NCBI GenBank assembly: GCA_002842755.1 | Contig: PHDU01000009.1 | Coordinates: 20,483-84,482 of the forward strand | Reading direction: 5' to 3' | Source of the DNA: Bacteroidetes bacterium HGW-Bacteroidetes-1 | GTDB lineage: Bacteria > Bacteroidota > Bacteroidia > Bacteroidales > F082 | Length of the DNA stretch: 64,000 bases | Shown: positions 1-9,056 of the stretch, piece by piece | Layout of the letters: the number at the start of each line of letters is the position of its first letter | How positions within the stretch are numbered: the first letter of the stretch is position 1 | Notes under the pieces: model-generated | Databases searched by the model: none | What the model was told of the DNA's origin: nothing | What the model saw: only the letters and a program-made list of their open reading frames with translations | Made by a program: the position numbers and the translations under genes

Positions 1-307
1 GGGTAAAAAGATAGACAACAGTACCAAAATAGAAAGTAAATCATTATGAAAGGACAGTAATTCGAAATATTGACATTTCAAGAAAGCCGACAATCAAACC
101 GAACCGTTGTTTTTTATTTTTTGCCCACCGCACATTTTTTAAAACAATTGCCGACCCACAATGGCACATTTGCTTTTGCCCCGACCTACTAAACCAACCC
201 TGTGGCAAAATCAAAAGAGCCATTTCTTCTTACGCTCCAAATTTTTATGATCATTATTAAAAATATAGTTAATTTTACATATTTCAACAATTAATTAAAT
301 TAGTAAT
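1..307. other. Non-coding left edge of the defence island
   Basis: No credible reading frame is seen here. The stretch is a patchwork of C-rich and A/T-rich blocks, with a short inverted repeat TTTTGCC/GGCAAAA near 174-210, the kind of intergenic debris common at Bacteroidota island borders. It should carry the promoter of the operon that starts at 308, but I could not pick a convincing -33/-7 pair. Confidence 0.4.
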
Positions 308-1510
308 TTGAATTTCATTGACCTTTTCGCTGGAGCAGGCGGACTTTCGGAAGGATTTATCCGAGAAAAGTTTGAGGCAATTGCTCATGTTGAAATGAGT
401 GCGGAAGCATCCGACACTTTGCGGACAAGAGTTGCATTTCATCATTTTCAACAAAAGAAAAAACTCAATCAGTATTACGCCTACTTGAAGCAAGACATTT
501 CAAGAAATGAATTGTGGAATTCCATTCCACAAGAATTACTTGAATCAGTTATCAATGAGGAAATCTCTGACAAGAGCATTGAAAATATTTTCAAAAAAAT
601 TGACCTGCAACTTGATTCAAAAAAAGTTGATGTAATCATTGGAGGTCCGCCTTGCCAGGCATATTCACATGTAGGAAGAAGCCGAGACCCAAACAGAATG
701 AAAGGCGACAAAAGAAATTTTTTGTTTAGGTACTATGCTCAATTTCTTATTCGCTACAAACCAAAATTCTTTGTCTTTGAAAATGTGTTGGGATTACTCA
801 CAGCCGGAAACGCAAAGTATCTGAATGAAATGTTGGAACTGTTTTCTGAAATCGGCTATTCAGCCGACTTCCAAGTTTTGAACGCAGAAGAATATGGTGT
901 GCTACAAAAAAGAAGAAGGGTAATCATCATCGGAAGAAAAGGAAAAGCAAAATTTACTTTTCCAACACTTGAAACGATGGAGAACATTTGGCAAACAAAA
1001 AAGGATTTGTTCTTTGACTTGCCTTTTCTCATTCCCGGACAAGAAATGCAAGTTGCGAAATACACAAATAAAATAAACGAGTATCTGCAAAAAACTGAAA
1101 CACGAAACGGAATTGATTACACAACGCAACATATCACACGAAATCATAATGACAGAGATTTAGAAATTTATTCTCTTGCAATTGACAAGTGGATAAATGA
1201 AAGACAGCGATTGAAATACAATGACATTCCAAAACATTTGCAGACACACAAAAACACAATTGCTTTTTTAGACCGCTACAAAGTAGTTGACCCAACCGGA
1301 CATTCACACACGGTTGTTGCACATATAAGCAAAGACGGACACTACTACATTTATCCTGACCTAAAGCAAGTGCGCTCAATTTCAGTTCGTGAAGCAGCAA
1401 GAATCCAATCATTCCCTGATGACTATTTTTTTGAAGGTGGACGTAGCGCTGCTTTCAAACAAATTGGAAATGCAGTTCCACCATTGATGGCTGAAAAAAT
1501 TGCAGCATAA
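308..1510 (+). CDS. drmMII: DNA (cytosine-5-)-methyltransferase, DISARM DrmMII-like
   Basis: This 400-residue enzyme transfers a methyl group from SAM to C5 of cytosine in DNA, and in class 2 DISARM the cognate methylase marks host DNA as self. All key C5-MTase motifs are visible: motif I FIDLFAGAGG at residues 3-12, the catalytic motif IV GGPPCQ with Cys116, motif VI ENV near 158, motif VIII QKRRRVIIIGR near 200, and motif X IGNAVPPLMAEKIA at the C-terminus. The start is TTG at 308, because motif I begins two residues in and no upstream ATG fits. It opens a tight same-strand operon that runs to drmB. The target-recognition sequence cannot be read from the protein. A stand-alone type II methylase is the alternative; the drmA/drmB context favours DISARM. 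Confidence 0.9.
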   Translation: MNFIDLFAGAGGLSEGFIREKFEAIAHVEMSAEASDTLRTRVAFHHFQQKKKLNQYYAYLKQDISRNELWNSIPQELLESVINEEISDKSIENIFKKIDLQLDSKKVDVIIGGPPCQAYSHVGRSRDPNRMKGDKRNFLFRYYAQFLIRYKPKFFVFENVLGLLTAGNAKYLNEMLELFSEIGYSADFQVLNAEEYGVLQKRRRVIIIGRKGKAKFTFPTLETMENIWQTKKDLFFDLPFLIPGQEMQVAKYTNKINEYLQKTETRNGIDYTTQHITRNHNDRDLEIYSLAIDKWINERQRLKYNDIPKHLQTHKNTIAFLDRYKVVDPTGHSHTVVAHISKDGHYYIYPDLKQVRSISVREAARIQSFPDDYFFEGGRSAAFKQIGNAVPPLMAEKIAA

Positions 1511-1519
1511 TTTTTTATT

Positions 1520-1792
1520 ATGACAGAACTATTGAATAAATGCTTGGCTGATTGGAATTGCAAAGTTGAATACAAATGTAATTTTGAAGCATCGCAACAA
1601 AAAAGAATTTTGAAAGAAAAAAAAGAAGACAATGTTACGATTGTTTTAAGAGGTAATGATGGAAAATATTTTATTGAAGAATACAAAGGCAAAACAATGT
1701 ATCCAGAAGTTTACAAAGTATTTTATGAAGAACCTATTAATGAAATAACTGAAGAAGAATTTCAACGATGGCTAAAAGAAAAATCAAAATAA
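1520..1792 (+). CDS. Hypothetical 90-residue protein between methylase and HNH nuclease
   Basis: I do not recognise this protein. It is short, hydrophilic and rich in Lys and Glu, with a probable beta-strand core (VTIVLRGNDGKYFIEEY around residues 38-53) and an acidic-helical end. It has no signal peptide or membrane segment. It starts with ATG nine bases after the methylase stop and ends 12 bases before the HNH gene, so it is almost certainly co-transcribed. Its position suggests a role in the defence system, such as a small accessory, inhibitor or specificity factor, but nothing in the sequence shows which. Coding is supported mainly by its exact fit in the operon and by codon use like its neighbours. 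Confidence 0.6.
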   Translation: MTELLNKCLADWNCKVEYKCNFEASQQKRILKEKKEDNVTIVLRGNDGKYFIEEYKGKTMYPEVYKVFYEEPINEITEEEFQRWLKEKSK

Positions 1793-1804
1793 CATTTTAA
1801 GAAT

Positions 1805-2575
1805 ATGGCAATAAATCTTTGGACAAGAGAGGAGTTAATCCTTGCTTTTAATCTTTATCTAAAATTGCCATTTGGTAAAATGCACAGTCGCACACATGAA
1901 ATTATTCATTTAGCTAACATTATTGGAAGAACGCCAGATTCAATTGCAATTCGATTGACAAACTTCGCTCACATTGACCCTTATCATCAACAACGTGGCG
2001 TTAAAGGAATGTCGGGAGGAAGAAAACAAGTTGAACCAATTTGGAATGAATTTATCAATAATAAAGAAAAATTGGTTTTTGAAAGTGAAATGATTTTAGC
2101 AGAAAAAGAAAACTTGACTATTGAAACAAAGTTTTCAGAAATTCTTTATGATACAAAAGAACTGAAAGGCGAAACCAAAATTAGAGAAGTAAAAACAAGA
2201 GTTAATCAAAACTTTTTCAGGCAAGTTGTTGTTGCAAATTATACTGGTAAATGTGCAATAACAGGAATTGATATTCCTGATTTACTCGTTGCAAGTCATA
2301 TAATTCCTTGGTCAAAGAATGAAGAAGAAAGACTGAATCCTGAAAACGGAATTTGTTTATCTGCATTATATGATAAAGCATTTGATAAAGGATATATTGC
2401 TATCACTGAAAAATATGAAGTTCTAATTTCATCAGCTTTAATGAAAAAACAAAAGGAAGATTATTACTCAAAATACTTTTCTCATTTACAAGGAATAAAA
2501 CTTTTACTTCCACAAAAATATTATCCAAAAAAAGATTTTCTCCAATACCACCTTGATTCCATTTTCAAAGGATAA
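1805..2575 (+). CDS. HNH endonuclease (HNH_2-type putative restriction enzyme)
   Basis: This 256-residue protein belongs to a widespread family of defence-associated HNH nucleases. The N-terminal 75 residues (LWTREELILAFNLY, then a DPYHQQRGVKG-like stretch at 58-68) form the family's conserved head, probably a DNA-binding element. The nuclease domain spans about 130-200, with CAITG at 150-154, SH at 164-165, NPENG at 178-182 and LYDKAFD at 188-194. Relatives usually have His where Tyr189 stands, so the third metal or catalytic position is altered or supplied differently. It lies inside the operon between the 90-residue protein and the DrmE-like gene. It could act with the methylase as a restriction pair or be an added nuclease of the DISARM-like system. 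Confidence 0.8.
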   Translation: MAINLWTREELILAFNLYLKLPFGKMHSRTHEIIHLANIIGRTPDSIAIRLTNFAHIDPYHQQRGVKGMSGGRKQVEPIWNEFINNKEKLVFESEMILAEKENLTIETKFSEILYDTKELKGETKIREVKTRVNQNFFRQVVVANYTGKCAITGIDIPDLLVASHIIPWSKNEEERLNPENGICLSALYDKAFDKGYIAITEKYEVLISSALMKKQKEDYYSKYFSHLQGIKLLLPQKYYPKKDFLQYHLDSIFKG

Positions 2576-2627
2576 TTTTTTCTACATGAAGGCTTGATGT
2601 GGAAATCTTTTATTCTTAAGTTGCAGA

Positions 2628-3941
2628 ATGTGGTTAAGCGATTCACACAAACCAATTGAAGAAAGTATTTCACTTCTAAAATCTGTAATTGAAAAGTTTG
2701 CTTCAAGCCCATCTGAAAAATGTGCAAGGTTGAAAGTATTAATGAATGCAACGCAATATGACTACATCATTTGCCCAACAGAAGAAGAAGCAAAAGCATT
2801 GGATATTTCACTTCCTAAACCTGCATACACACACAGCCCGAAAGTAATATCCGTTGCAGATGTGAACGACAATTTACTTTCAAACAAACCGATAAAAGGA
2901 ATTCTAACAGGTTGGGCAAAGTCAAACAACATCAACAGAATTCTTTCTTCTTTTCTTTTTTCAGAACTCACAGTTTTGTTCTACCAGTTTGAAAACAAAT
3001 ATTACAATTCATTGCAAAGAAGAAACAGACAATACAGTGAGAACATCAAAGCAACGATTAACATCAAAGGCATTCGTTCCGTAGGTGAATCAGAAAAACC
3101 AAAAGGTTTTTCTGATTTGTATTTAGGTGATGAAGTTGTTTCAACAATTTCTGAAAGTTCCTTTGACATTTTAGATTTTGAATTCAAACTTGACAACGCA
3201 CAGTATTCAAAATATATAGCGAAGGGGAATATGATTGACAGTATCAAAGCAAAACGGATTGTCTTTGAAAGCGACTTTTTTATATACACAACTGAATCAC
3301 ATAAATTTTTGGTCATAAATGAATTGATTAAAAAACATAGTGCGAAAGCAAACCTTCACAGAAGAAAAGTTGAAGGGTTGCAAACCGGAGATGTGATTGC
3401 TTTGATAAATACCGACAGAGATATTTTAGTTGAGTTAGTTGAGAAGAACACCAACACAAAAGAATTAGCTTCTGTAAAACAGTGGACAGAACTTTGGAAA
3501 AATCTTTTGAAAGAATACTTTGCTTCAATAGGAAATGATTTCAAAAAATTGGTCGAGGACTTGCGGAATAATGATTGCAAGAAGCATGAAGTAACAATTA
3601 GAACCTGGCTGCAAGATGAAAACAGGATAGGTCCAAATGATGACTCTGATTTAATTAGCATTGCATTAGTAACAAATTCGCAAGAATTGCTTGACAATAT
3701 TTCTAAAGTCAGAGACTCAATTAGTAAAATGGTAGGTTGGAGAATGCAAGCTGCTGATTATATATCTAATCAAATTAAATCAAAAATCCATAAAATAATC
3801 GATGACTCCCTTATCAACTCAAAAGTCGAAATTGAAGGATTAGGAAGTATAACAATTTTGAAGGTTAATAATATTTCTAATAACTGGGAGGAAATTGATG
3901 TTAGATACTCGAATAAGTTACTACAAAAGGAGAATATTTAA
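2628..3941 (+). CDS. DrmE-like DISARM protein, possibly N-terminally shortened
   Basis: This 437-residue protein has no signal peptide, no membrane segment and no HKD nuclease motif. Near residues 325-350 there is a short TWLQDENRIGPNDDSDL-type element followed by a helical tail, which resembles the C-terminal part of DISARM DrmE proteins as I remember them. That assignment is by recollection plus position beside drmA, drmB and drmMII. The start is weak: ATG at 2628 is the first in-frame ATG after a stop at 2595, yet the sequence enters what looks like mid-domain (SDSHKPIEESISLLKS) at once. The gene may have lost an N-terminal half when the HNH gene arrived upstream. Its TAA overlaps the next ATG by one base, so translation is probably coupled to the helicase gene. 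Confidence 0.55.
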   Translation: MWLSDSHKPIEESISLLKSVIEKFASSPSEKCARLKVLMNATQYDYIICPTEEEAKALDISLPKPAYTHSPKVISVADVNDNLLSNKPIKGILTGWAKSNNINRILSSFLFSELTVLFYQFENKYYNSLQRRNRQYSENIKATINIKGIRSVGESEKPKGFSDLYLGDEVVSTISESSFDILDFEFKLDNAQYSKYIAKGNMIDSIKAKRIVFESDFFIYTTESHKFLVINELIKKHSAKANLHRRKVEGLQTGDVIALINTDRDILVELVEKNTNTKELASVKQWTELWKNLLKEYFASIGNDFKKLVEDLRNNDCKKHEVTIRTWLQDENRIGPNDDSDLISIALVTNSQELLDNISKVRDSISKMVGWRMQAADYISNQIKSKIHKIIDDSLINSKVEIEGLGSITILKVNNISNNWEEIDVRYSNKLLQKENI

Positions 3942-5680
3942 TGGCGAAACTATTACCTCCATACATAGACAAGAATTGCAAAAGCACAGGTGAAAAAATG
4001 CTGTTTGAAATTTTCAAGAACAGCCCTTCCACTAAAGATTGGATTGTCCTGCATTCTCTTAACCTCTCTCAACACACGGTTCGCTTATATGGTGAAATTG
4101 ATTTTCTGATTTTGATTCCTAGCGGTGGAATTTTTGTAATGGAAGTAAAAGGCGGTGGTGTAAAATGTATTGATGGGGTTTGGCATTACACAAATAAATT
4201 CAATGTTACAAACACAAGTAATGTTGGCCCGTTCAATCAAGCAAGGGATGCAATGTTTTCATTGCGGTCCGCAATTGAAAAAGAATTTGGCAGAGGACAC
4301 AAGTTCACAAAAATCTTATCAGGCTTTCTTTGTGCTTTCCCTCACATTAGTTTTGACAAGCATAGTGTTGAATATGAACCATGGCAAATACTTGATAAAG
4401 ATACAATACAAAATGGAACAGAAATTTTCTTTGATAACTTAGTTCAACAGTTTACACAAAAGTACAGGGGTCAACGATGGTTTTCAGAAAGTGAATCTTT
4501 GCCAAATACAATCGATTTGAATTTGTTGTGTGATTTTTTGAGAGGAGATTTTGAAAGAGTGCGAACAGTTAAAGAACGATTGACTGAGTTTGATAAAGAA
4601 GTAAAGAAATACACAGAGGAACAGTACAGAATCCTAGATTCAATTCAACTCAATGACAAAAGTGTTACTCAAGGAAGTGCCGGTACAGGAAAAACAATGA
4701 TTGCACTTGAATCAGCAGTAAGAGCAGCAGCCGAAGGCAAAACAGTTTTCCTCACTTGCTACAACCGCTTAATTGGAGAGTGGATGCAAAAGCAAATTGA
4801 AGAATGGAAAGACAAAATCACGGTTTCAAGTTTGCATAGCTTCTTGGTTGAGCAGTCAAAGGGATTTGACTATGATAAATCACAATGCAGCAAACAGGAT
4901 TTTTACAGCAAGTATTTACCGACACTGTTGAAAGATATTTATCAAAAAGGTATTATCAAAAAGTTTGACAAGTTGATAGTTGATGAAGGGCAGGACTTAA
5001 TCAGAGAGGAATATTTGGGTTTGTTTGATTCAATGGTAACTGAGGGTTTAACAAGTGGTAATTGGGAAATTTACGGTGACTTTGAAAGGCAAGCCATCTA
5101 TGCACAGCTTTCAAAAAAGGAAATGATGGACTTGCTTAAAAGTTCAGGACAACATTCAAGTTTTCTTTTGAAAATAAATTGCCGAAACACCAAACAAGTT
5201 GGAGAAGAAACTTCTTTGATTTCAGGATTTGAAAAGCCCCCGTTTTTACTTGAACATTTGGAAGGAATTCCGGTAGAATATATTTTCTACAAAGACGAAG
5301 CAGAGCAAAAGAAATTATTAGCAGAGCAATTGAAAAAACTTTCTGAAAACAAATTGCCATTGCATGAATTGATAATTGTATCACCAAAAAAATTTGAGAA
5401 CTCATGTTCAAATTCGTTTTCAGGTTTTACAATCAGAGAAATAAAAAATACAAGTGAGATTGCAGCAACACAAAATTTCTTTGGCTTTGCAACAGTGCAA
5501 TCTTACAAGGGAATGGAAAGTAATTATGTTTTGATTACAGACATTGAAGATTTTACAAGTGAAGTTGCAAAGTCATTGTTGTATGTAGGCATGAGCAGAG
5601 CAAGATATGGTTTGATATTGCTTATTGCGGAATCAAAGCGAAACGATTACAGAGAACTGCTAAAAAGAAAACTCAATTAA
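3941..5680 (+). CDS. NERD-domain nuclease fused to UvrD/Rep-type SF1 helicase
   Basis: This 579-residue fusion pairs a NERD domain (PD-(D/E)XK-like nuclease fold) with a superfamily 1 helicase. In the NERD part, Glu18, GEID (Glu52, Asp54) and MEVKGG (Glu68, Lys70) supply the expected acidic/lysine core. The helicase part has Walker A GSAGTGKT at 245-252, a UvrD-like Walker B VDEGQD near 347-352, an SYKGME element near 524-529, and motif VI YVGMSRAR near 555. The gene overlaps the DrmE-like gene by one base and ends one base before drmA, so it is an integral operon member. In known DISARM loci DrmC supplies a PLD-family nuclease; here this fusion may take over DNA processing. Activity is inferred from intact motifs only. 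Confidence 0.85.
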   Translation: MAKLLPPYIDKNCKSTGEKMLFEIFKNSPSTKDWIVLHSLNLSQHTVRLYGEIDFLILIPSGGIFVMEVKGGGVKCIDGVWHYTNKFNVTNTSNVGPFNQARDAMFSLRSAIEKEFGRGHKFTKILSGFLCAFPHISFDKHSVEYEPWQILDKDTIQNGTEIFFDNLVQQFTQKYRGQRWFSESESLPNTIDLNLLCDFLRGDFERVRTVKERLTEFDKEVKKYTEEQYRILDSIQLNDKSVTQGSAGTGKTMIALESAVRAAAEGKTVFLTCYNRLIGEWMQKQIEEWKDKITVSSLHSFLVEQSKGFDYDKSQCSKQDFYSKYLPTLLKDIYQKGIIKKFDKLIVDEGQDLIREEYLGLFDSMVTEGLTSGNWEIYGDFERQAIYAQLSKKEMMDLLKSSGQHSSFLLKINCRNTKQVGEETSLISGFEKPPFLLEHLEGIPVEYIFYKDEAEQKKLLAEQLKKLSENKLPLHELIIVSPKKFENSCSNSFSGFTIREIKNTSEIAATQNFFGFATVQSYKGMESNYVLITDIEDFTSEVAKSLLYVGMSRARYGLILLIAESKRNDYRELLKRKLN

Positions 5681-5681
5681 A

Positions 5682-8600
5682 ATGAGAGACGATATTCTGA
5701 AATTTATAAAAAGAGAATTGATTGGTCCCGACCCCGTGAAGCCACACATACAGGAGAACGGAGAAGAAATTTTAATCAACGAGCCACCACGGTTGAGATA
5801 TGGTGCAGGAATTTTATTTCCGAAAGCAGCGACTTTTGACAAAGCCGATTCAACTTCTTCTGATGAAGATAAAGTTTTAGAAAAAATTGAAGAAGAAAAA
5901 AAGAATACTGACGACCCTGTTAAAACAGAAGAAAGCAAAGCACCAGTTGACATGAGTGAGGACTTTGAAGAAGAAATAGGATTGGCAAATAGTTTTCTTC
6001 CGTCAGCAATGGGTTTCAGTTGCTTTTCACAAATTCCAAAAGATGGTTTCAAAGTGAAAGCGAATGTTGCAGTTTATGAAATCAATGAATATTCCTACAC
6101 CAAAGAAGATGGAACAGTAGTTACACGAAAAGCATATTACCGAATTCCATTAGACCAAGAATTCACTTTGAACGCCAATGAAATTCCTTTACAGTCAGGA
6201 AAATTCTTTGACAAAGTTTTGGTTGACAAAGACGGAAAGGAAATAAATCTGAAACTGAATATAAGAAACAGAACACACGGAGAAAGTTTAGGCAAGAACA
6301 TTCACCTGCTAACATTTACCCTCATAAACATAAACACAGGCGGAACTGAAAATATCAAAAACGAAGATTGCTTTTTTCAAGTTTCATTTTCAGTGAGTGC
6401 TGATGAAAAATGTTTTTGTCCTTACAAAGCCGCTTCAGCAAAGACAGACAAGGAAGATGAAAAATCAAACCTCTTACTTTTCAGAAAGAAAAAAACTTTT
6501 GCAGTTGGACACGGTTGTTCTCCATCATGGAATGATAGTGATGAAACATTTACTAATGCCATTGCAACAAATGCAATTCCTTCTTATGAAATAAAACCAA
6601 TTGTTCCGAATGAATTGAAAAGTGTTGAACTGAAAATTTTTGACCTAAGTGATTTGTCAGGCAAAGACATTACTAAAAATCTTGTCAAACTGAATTCGGA
6701 ATATGAAACATGGATAAACGAACAAGAGAGAATTGCAAATGCAGAATTGAAAGACGAACTTTTAGAAACTGCATTGCGACACATTGAAAGTTGCCGTTTG
6801 TGTTTGTCAAGAATGAAAGAAGGAGTTCAACTATTGAACACGAATGAAAAAGTTAATCGTGCTTTCAAATTGATGAACAGAGCAATGTTGTTACAGCAAC
6901 TTAATTACAGCATTGAAACAAGGAACTGGATTATTGAAAAAAATGCACCAGTAACAAAAGTGAAGGACGCTGTTATTCCCGACATCATCGACAGTTCAAC
7001 ATGGAAGCAAGGACTTGGAGCATGGAGACCTTTTCAACTTGCTTTCATTCTGATGAATTTGAATTCAATGTTTGATGCACAACATCAAGACAGAGAAATG
7101 GTGGACTTGATTTGGTTTCCGACAGGTGGAGGAAAAACAGAAGCATATTTGGGTTTGTCAGCGTTTACAATTTTTCTAAAAAGACTAAAAGACAAAAACG
7201 ATTCAGGCACCGCTGTATTGATGCGTTACACATTGCGACTGCTAACAGCACAACAATTTCAAAGAGCAGCATCATTGATTTGTGCTTGCGATAAAATCAG
7301 AAAAGAAAACGAAGAAGAATTAGGAACACCGAGAATTACAATTGGACTTTGGGTTGGTTCTGATTCTACTCCAAACAAGAGAGATGTAGCGAAGAAAGCA
7401 TTTCAAATAATGGAGCAAGGCAGAGAAGAAGATAATCCTTTCATCGTTTTGAAATGTCCGTGGTGCGGTTCTCAAATGGGTTACTTGAAAGAAGCAAGAG
7501 CAAACAAAGTAAAAGGATATAAGAGAAGAAAAATTGGAACAAAAGAAACAATCATTTACCAATGTGATAATCAGCAATGCGATTTTTCAAAAGCAGATTT
7601 CAATTTGCCCTTGGTAGTGATTGATGAAGATATTTATGCCAATCCCCCGACTCTTTTAATCGGAACGGTTGACAAGTTTGCAATGCTCACATGGAGACCG
7701 GAAGCAAAAACAATTTTTGGTTTCAGAGGAAATGAAAGACCATTCTCACCACCCGAATTAATTATTCAGGATGAGTTGCATTTGATTTCGGGTCCGTTGG
7801 GTTCAATGGTTGGTTTGTATGAAACAATGATTGAAGAGCTTTGCACAGCAAATAATATCAAACCAAAAATCATTGCTTCATCTGCAACAATCAGCAGAGC
7901 AAAAGAACAAATTAATTCGCTTTACGGCAGAGGAACAAACAATGTAAATATTTTCCCTGCACAATGTTTAAGTGCGGGGGATTCGTTCTTTGCATATGAG
8001 GACAATGCAAGCACAGGCAGAATATACACAGGCATATTTGCATCTGCATTGCCTTCACATGCAACAGCACAGGTGAGAGTTTTATCTGCATTGCTTCAAT
8101 CAGTAAAATCAATTCCGGTTGCAGAGGAAAAAGAACGAGACCCTTATTGGACTGCATTAACTTATTTCAATAGCATCCGTGAGTTAGGTCATGCAGCTAC
8201 TCTAATTCGTGCTGACATTCGTGAATACATGAATTCAATTTGGATTCGTAAAGCAATCAAAGGCGATGAAAGAAGATTCATAAACAGAGATATTGAATTG
8301 ACAAGTCGTATCAACAGCAACGACATTCCAGAATATCTTGAACAACTTTTAAAATCATGGACAGGAGATAAAACAGAATATCCGGTTGATGTTTGTCTTG
8401 CTACGAATATGATTTCAGTTGGCGTTGACATTCCTCGATTAGGTTTAATGACTGTTATCGGACAACCGAAAACAACATCAGAATATATTCAGGCAACAAG
8501 TCGTGTAGGTCGTTCCAAGAAAGGTCCCGGAATTGTTTTCACAATTTACAATTGTTCAAAGCCAAGAGACCGTTCACACTTTGAACACTTCCAAGAATAT

Positions 8601-9053
8601 CATTCAAAAATTTACAGCAAGGTTGAACCGACAAGTGTTACACCTTTTTCAGCACCGGCAAGAGAAAGAGCATTACACGCAATCCTAATTGGGCTGATTA
8701 GATTTTATTCAACAGACCAAAGCACAGAGAAACCAAGACCTTTTCCGAAGAAAGAAGTTATTGAAAGAGTTACGCAAATAATTTATGACAGAGTGAATTT
8801 GATTGACGAAGTAGAATATGAAAAGACATTGGAACTGATTGAAGAAAAATTGGAATACTGGAAAAATGAATTGCCAATGGTTTACGGAACTTTTGGACAA
8901 ATCACAGACATTCCTTTGATGTATGCAGCCGGAACGAATCCATCGGAAGATATAAAAGCAAGAGCTTGGTCAACACCAACATCAATGAGAAATGTTGATT
9001 CAACTTGCGAAGCGTATGTAATACCAGCAGAATACACAAACATTGACAACTAA
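5682..9053 (+). CDS. drmA: DISARM helicase DrmA
   Basis: This 1123-residue cytoplasmic protein is the DISARM core helicase. The DrmA-type Walker A FPTGGGKTEAYLG lies near residues 482-494, a DELH box (QDELHLISG) near 696, and motif VI SRVGRSKKGPG near 938-948. Between Walker A and DELH sits a four-cysteine zinc knuckle, CPWCG near 591 and CDNQQC near 629. The N-terminal 400 residues are a long acidic and mixed region seen in large DrmA proteins. It starts one base after the NERD-helicase gene and ends four bases before drmB, an arrangement that fits the DrmA-DrmB partnership known from DISARM. The reading frame is intact throughout. Length and motif order argue against a general repair helicase. 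Confidence 0.92.
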   Translation: MRDDILKFIKRELIGPDPVKPHIQENGEEILINEPPRLRYGAGILFPKAATFDKADSTSSDEDKVLEKIEEEKKNTDDPVKTEESKAPVDMSEDFEEEIGLANSFLPSAMGFSCFSQIPKDGFKVKANVAVYEINEYSYTKEDGTVVTRKAYYRIPLDQEFTLNANEIPLQSGKFFDKVLVDKDGKEINLKLNIRNRTHGESLGKNIHLLTFTLININTGGTENIKNEDCFFQVSFSVSADEKCFCPYKAASAKTDKEDEKSNLLLFRKKKTFAVGHGCSPSWNDSDETFTNAIATNAIPSYEIKPIVPNELKSVELKIFDLSDLSGKDITKNLVKLNSEYETWINEQERIANAELKDELLETALRHIESCRLCLSRMKEGVQLLNTNEKVNRAFKLMNRAMLLQQLNYSIETRNWIIEKNAPVTKVKDAVIPDIIDSSTWKQGLGAWRPFQLAFILMNLNSMFDAQHQDREMVDLIWFPTGGGKTEAYLGLSAFTIFLKRLKDKNDSGTAVLMRYTLRLLTAQQFQRAASLICACDKIRKENEEELGTPRITIGLWVGSDSTPNKRDVAKKAFQIMEQGREEDNPFIVLKCPWCGSQMGYLKEARANKVKGYKRRKIGTKETIIYQCDNQQCDFSKADFNLPLVVIDEDIYANPPTLLIGTVDKFAMLTWRPEAKTIFGFRGNERPFSPPELIIQDELHLISGPLGSMVGLYETMIEELCTANNIKPKIIASSATISRAKEQINSLYGRGTNNVNIFPAQCLSAGDSFFAYEDNASTGRIYTGIFASALPSHATAQVRVLSALLQSVKSIPVAEEKERDPYWTALTYFNSIRELGHAATLIRADIREYMNSIWIRKAIKGDERRFINRDIELTSRINSNDIPEYLEQLLKSWTGDKTEYPVDVCLATNMISVGVDIPRLGLMTVIGQPKTTSEYIQATSRVGRSKKGPGIVFTIYNCSKPRDRSHFEHFQEYHSKIYSKVEPTSVTPFSAPARERALHAILIGLIRFYSTDQSTEKPRPFPKKEVIERVTQIIYDRVNLIDEVEYEKTLELIEEKLEYWKNELPMVYGTFGQITDIPLMYAAGTNPSEDIKARAWSTPTSMRNVDSTCEAYVIPAEYTNIDN

Positions 9054-9056
9054 ATT

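Noticed and set aside
2628..3941. DrmC (PLD nuclease) identity for the 437-residue protein
   Set aside because: No HxK(x)4D motif is present, and the length and C-terminal pattern do not fit a PLD protein.
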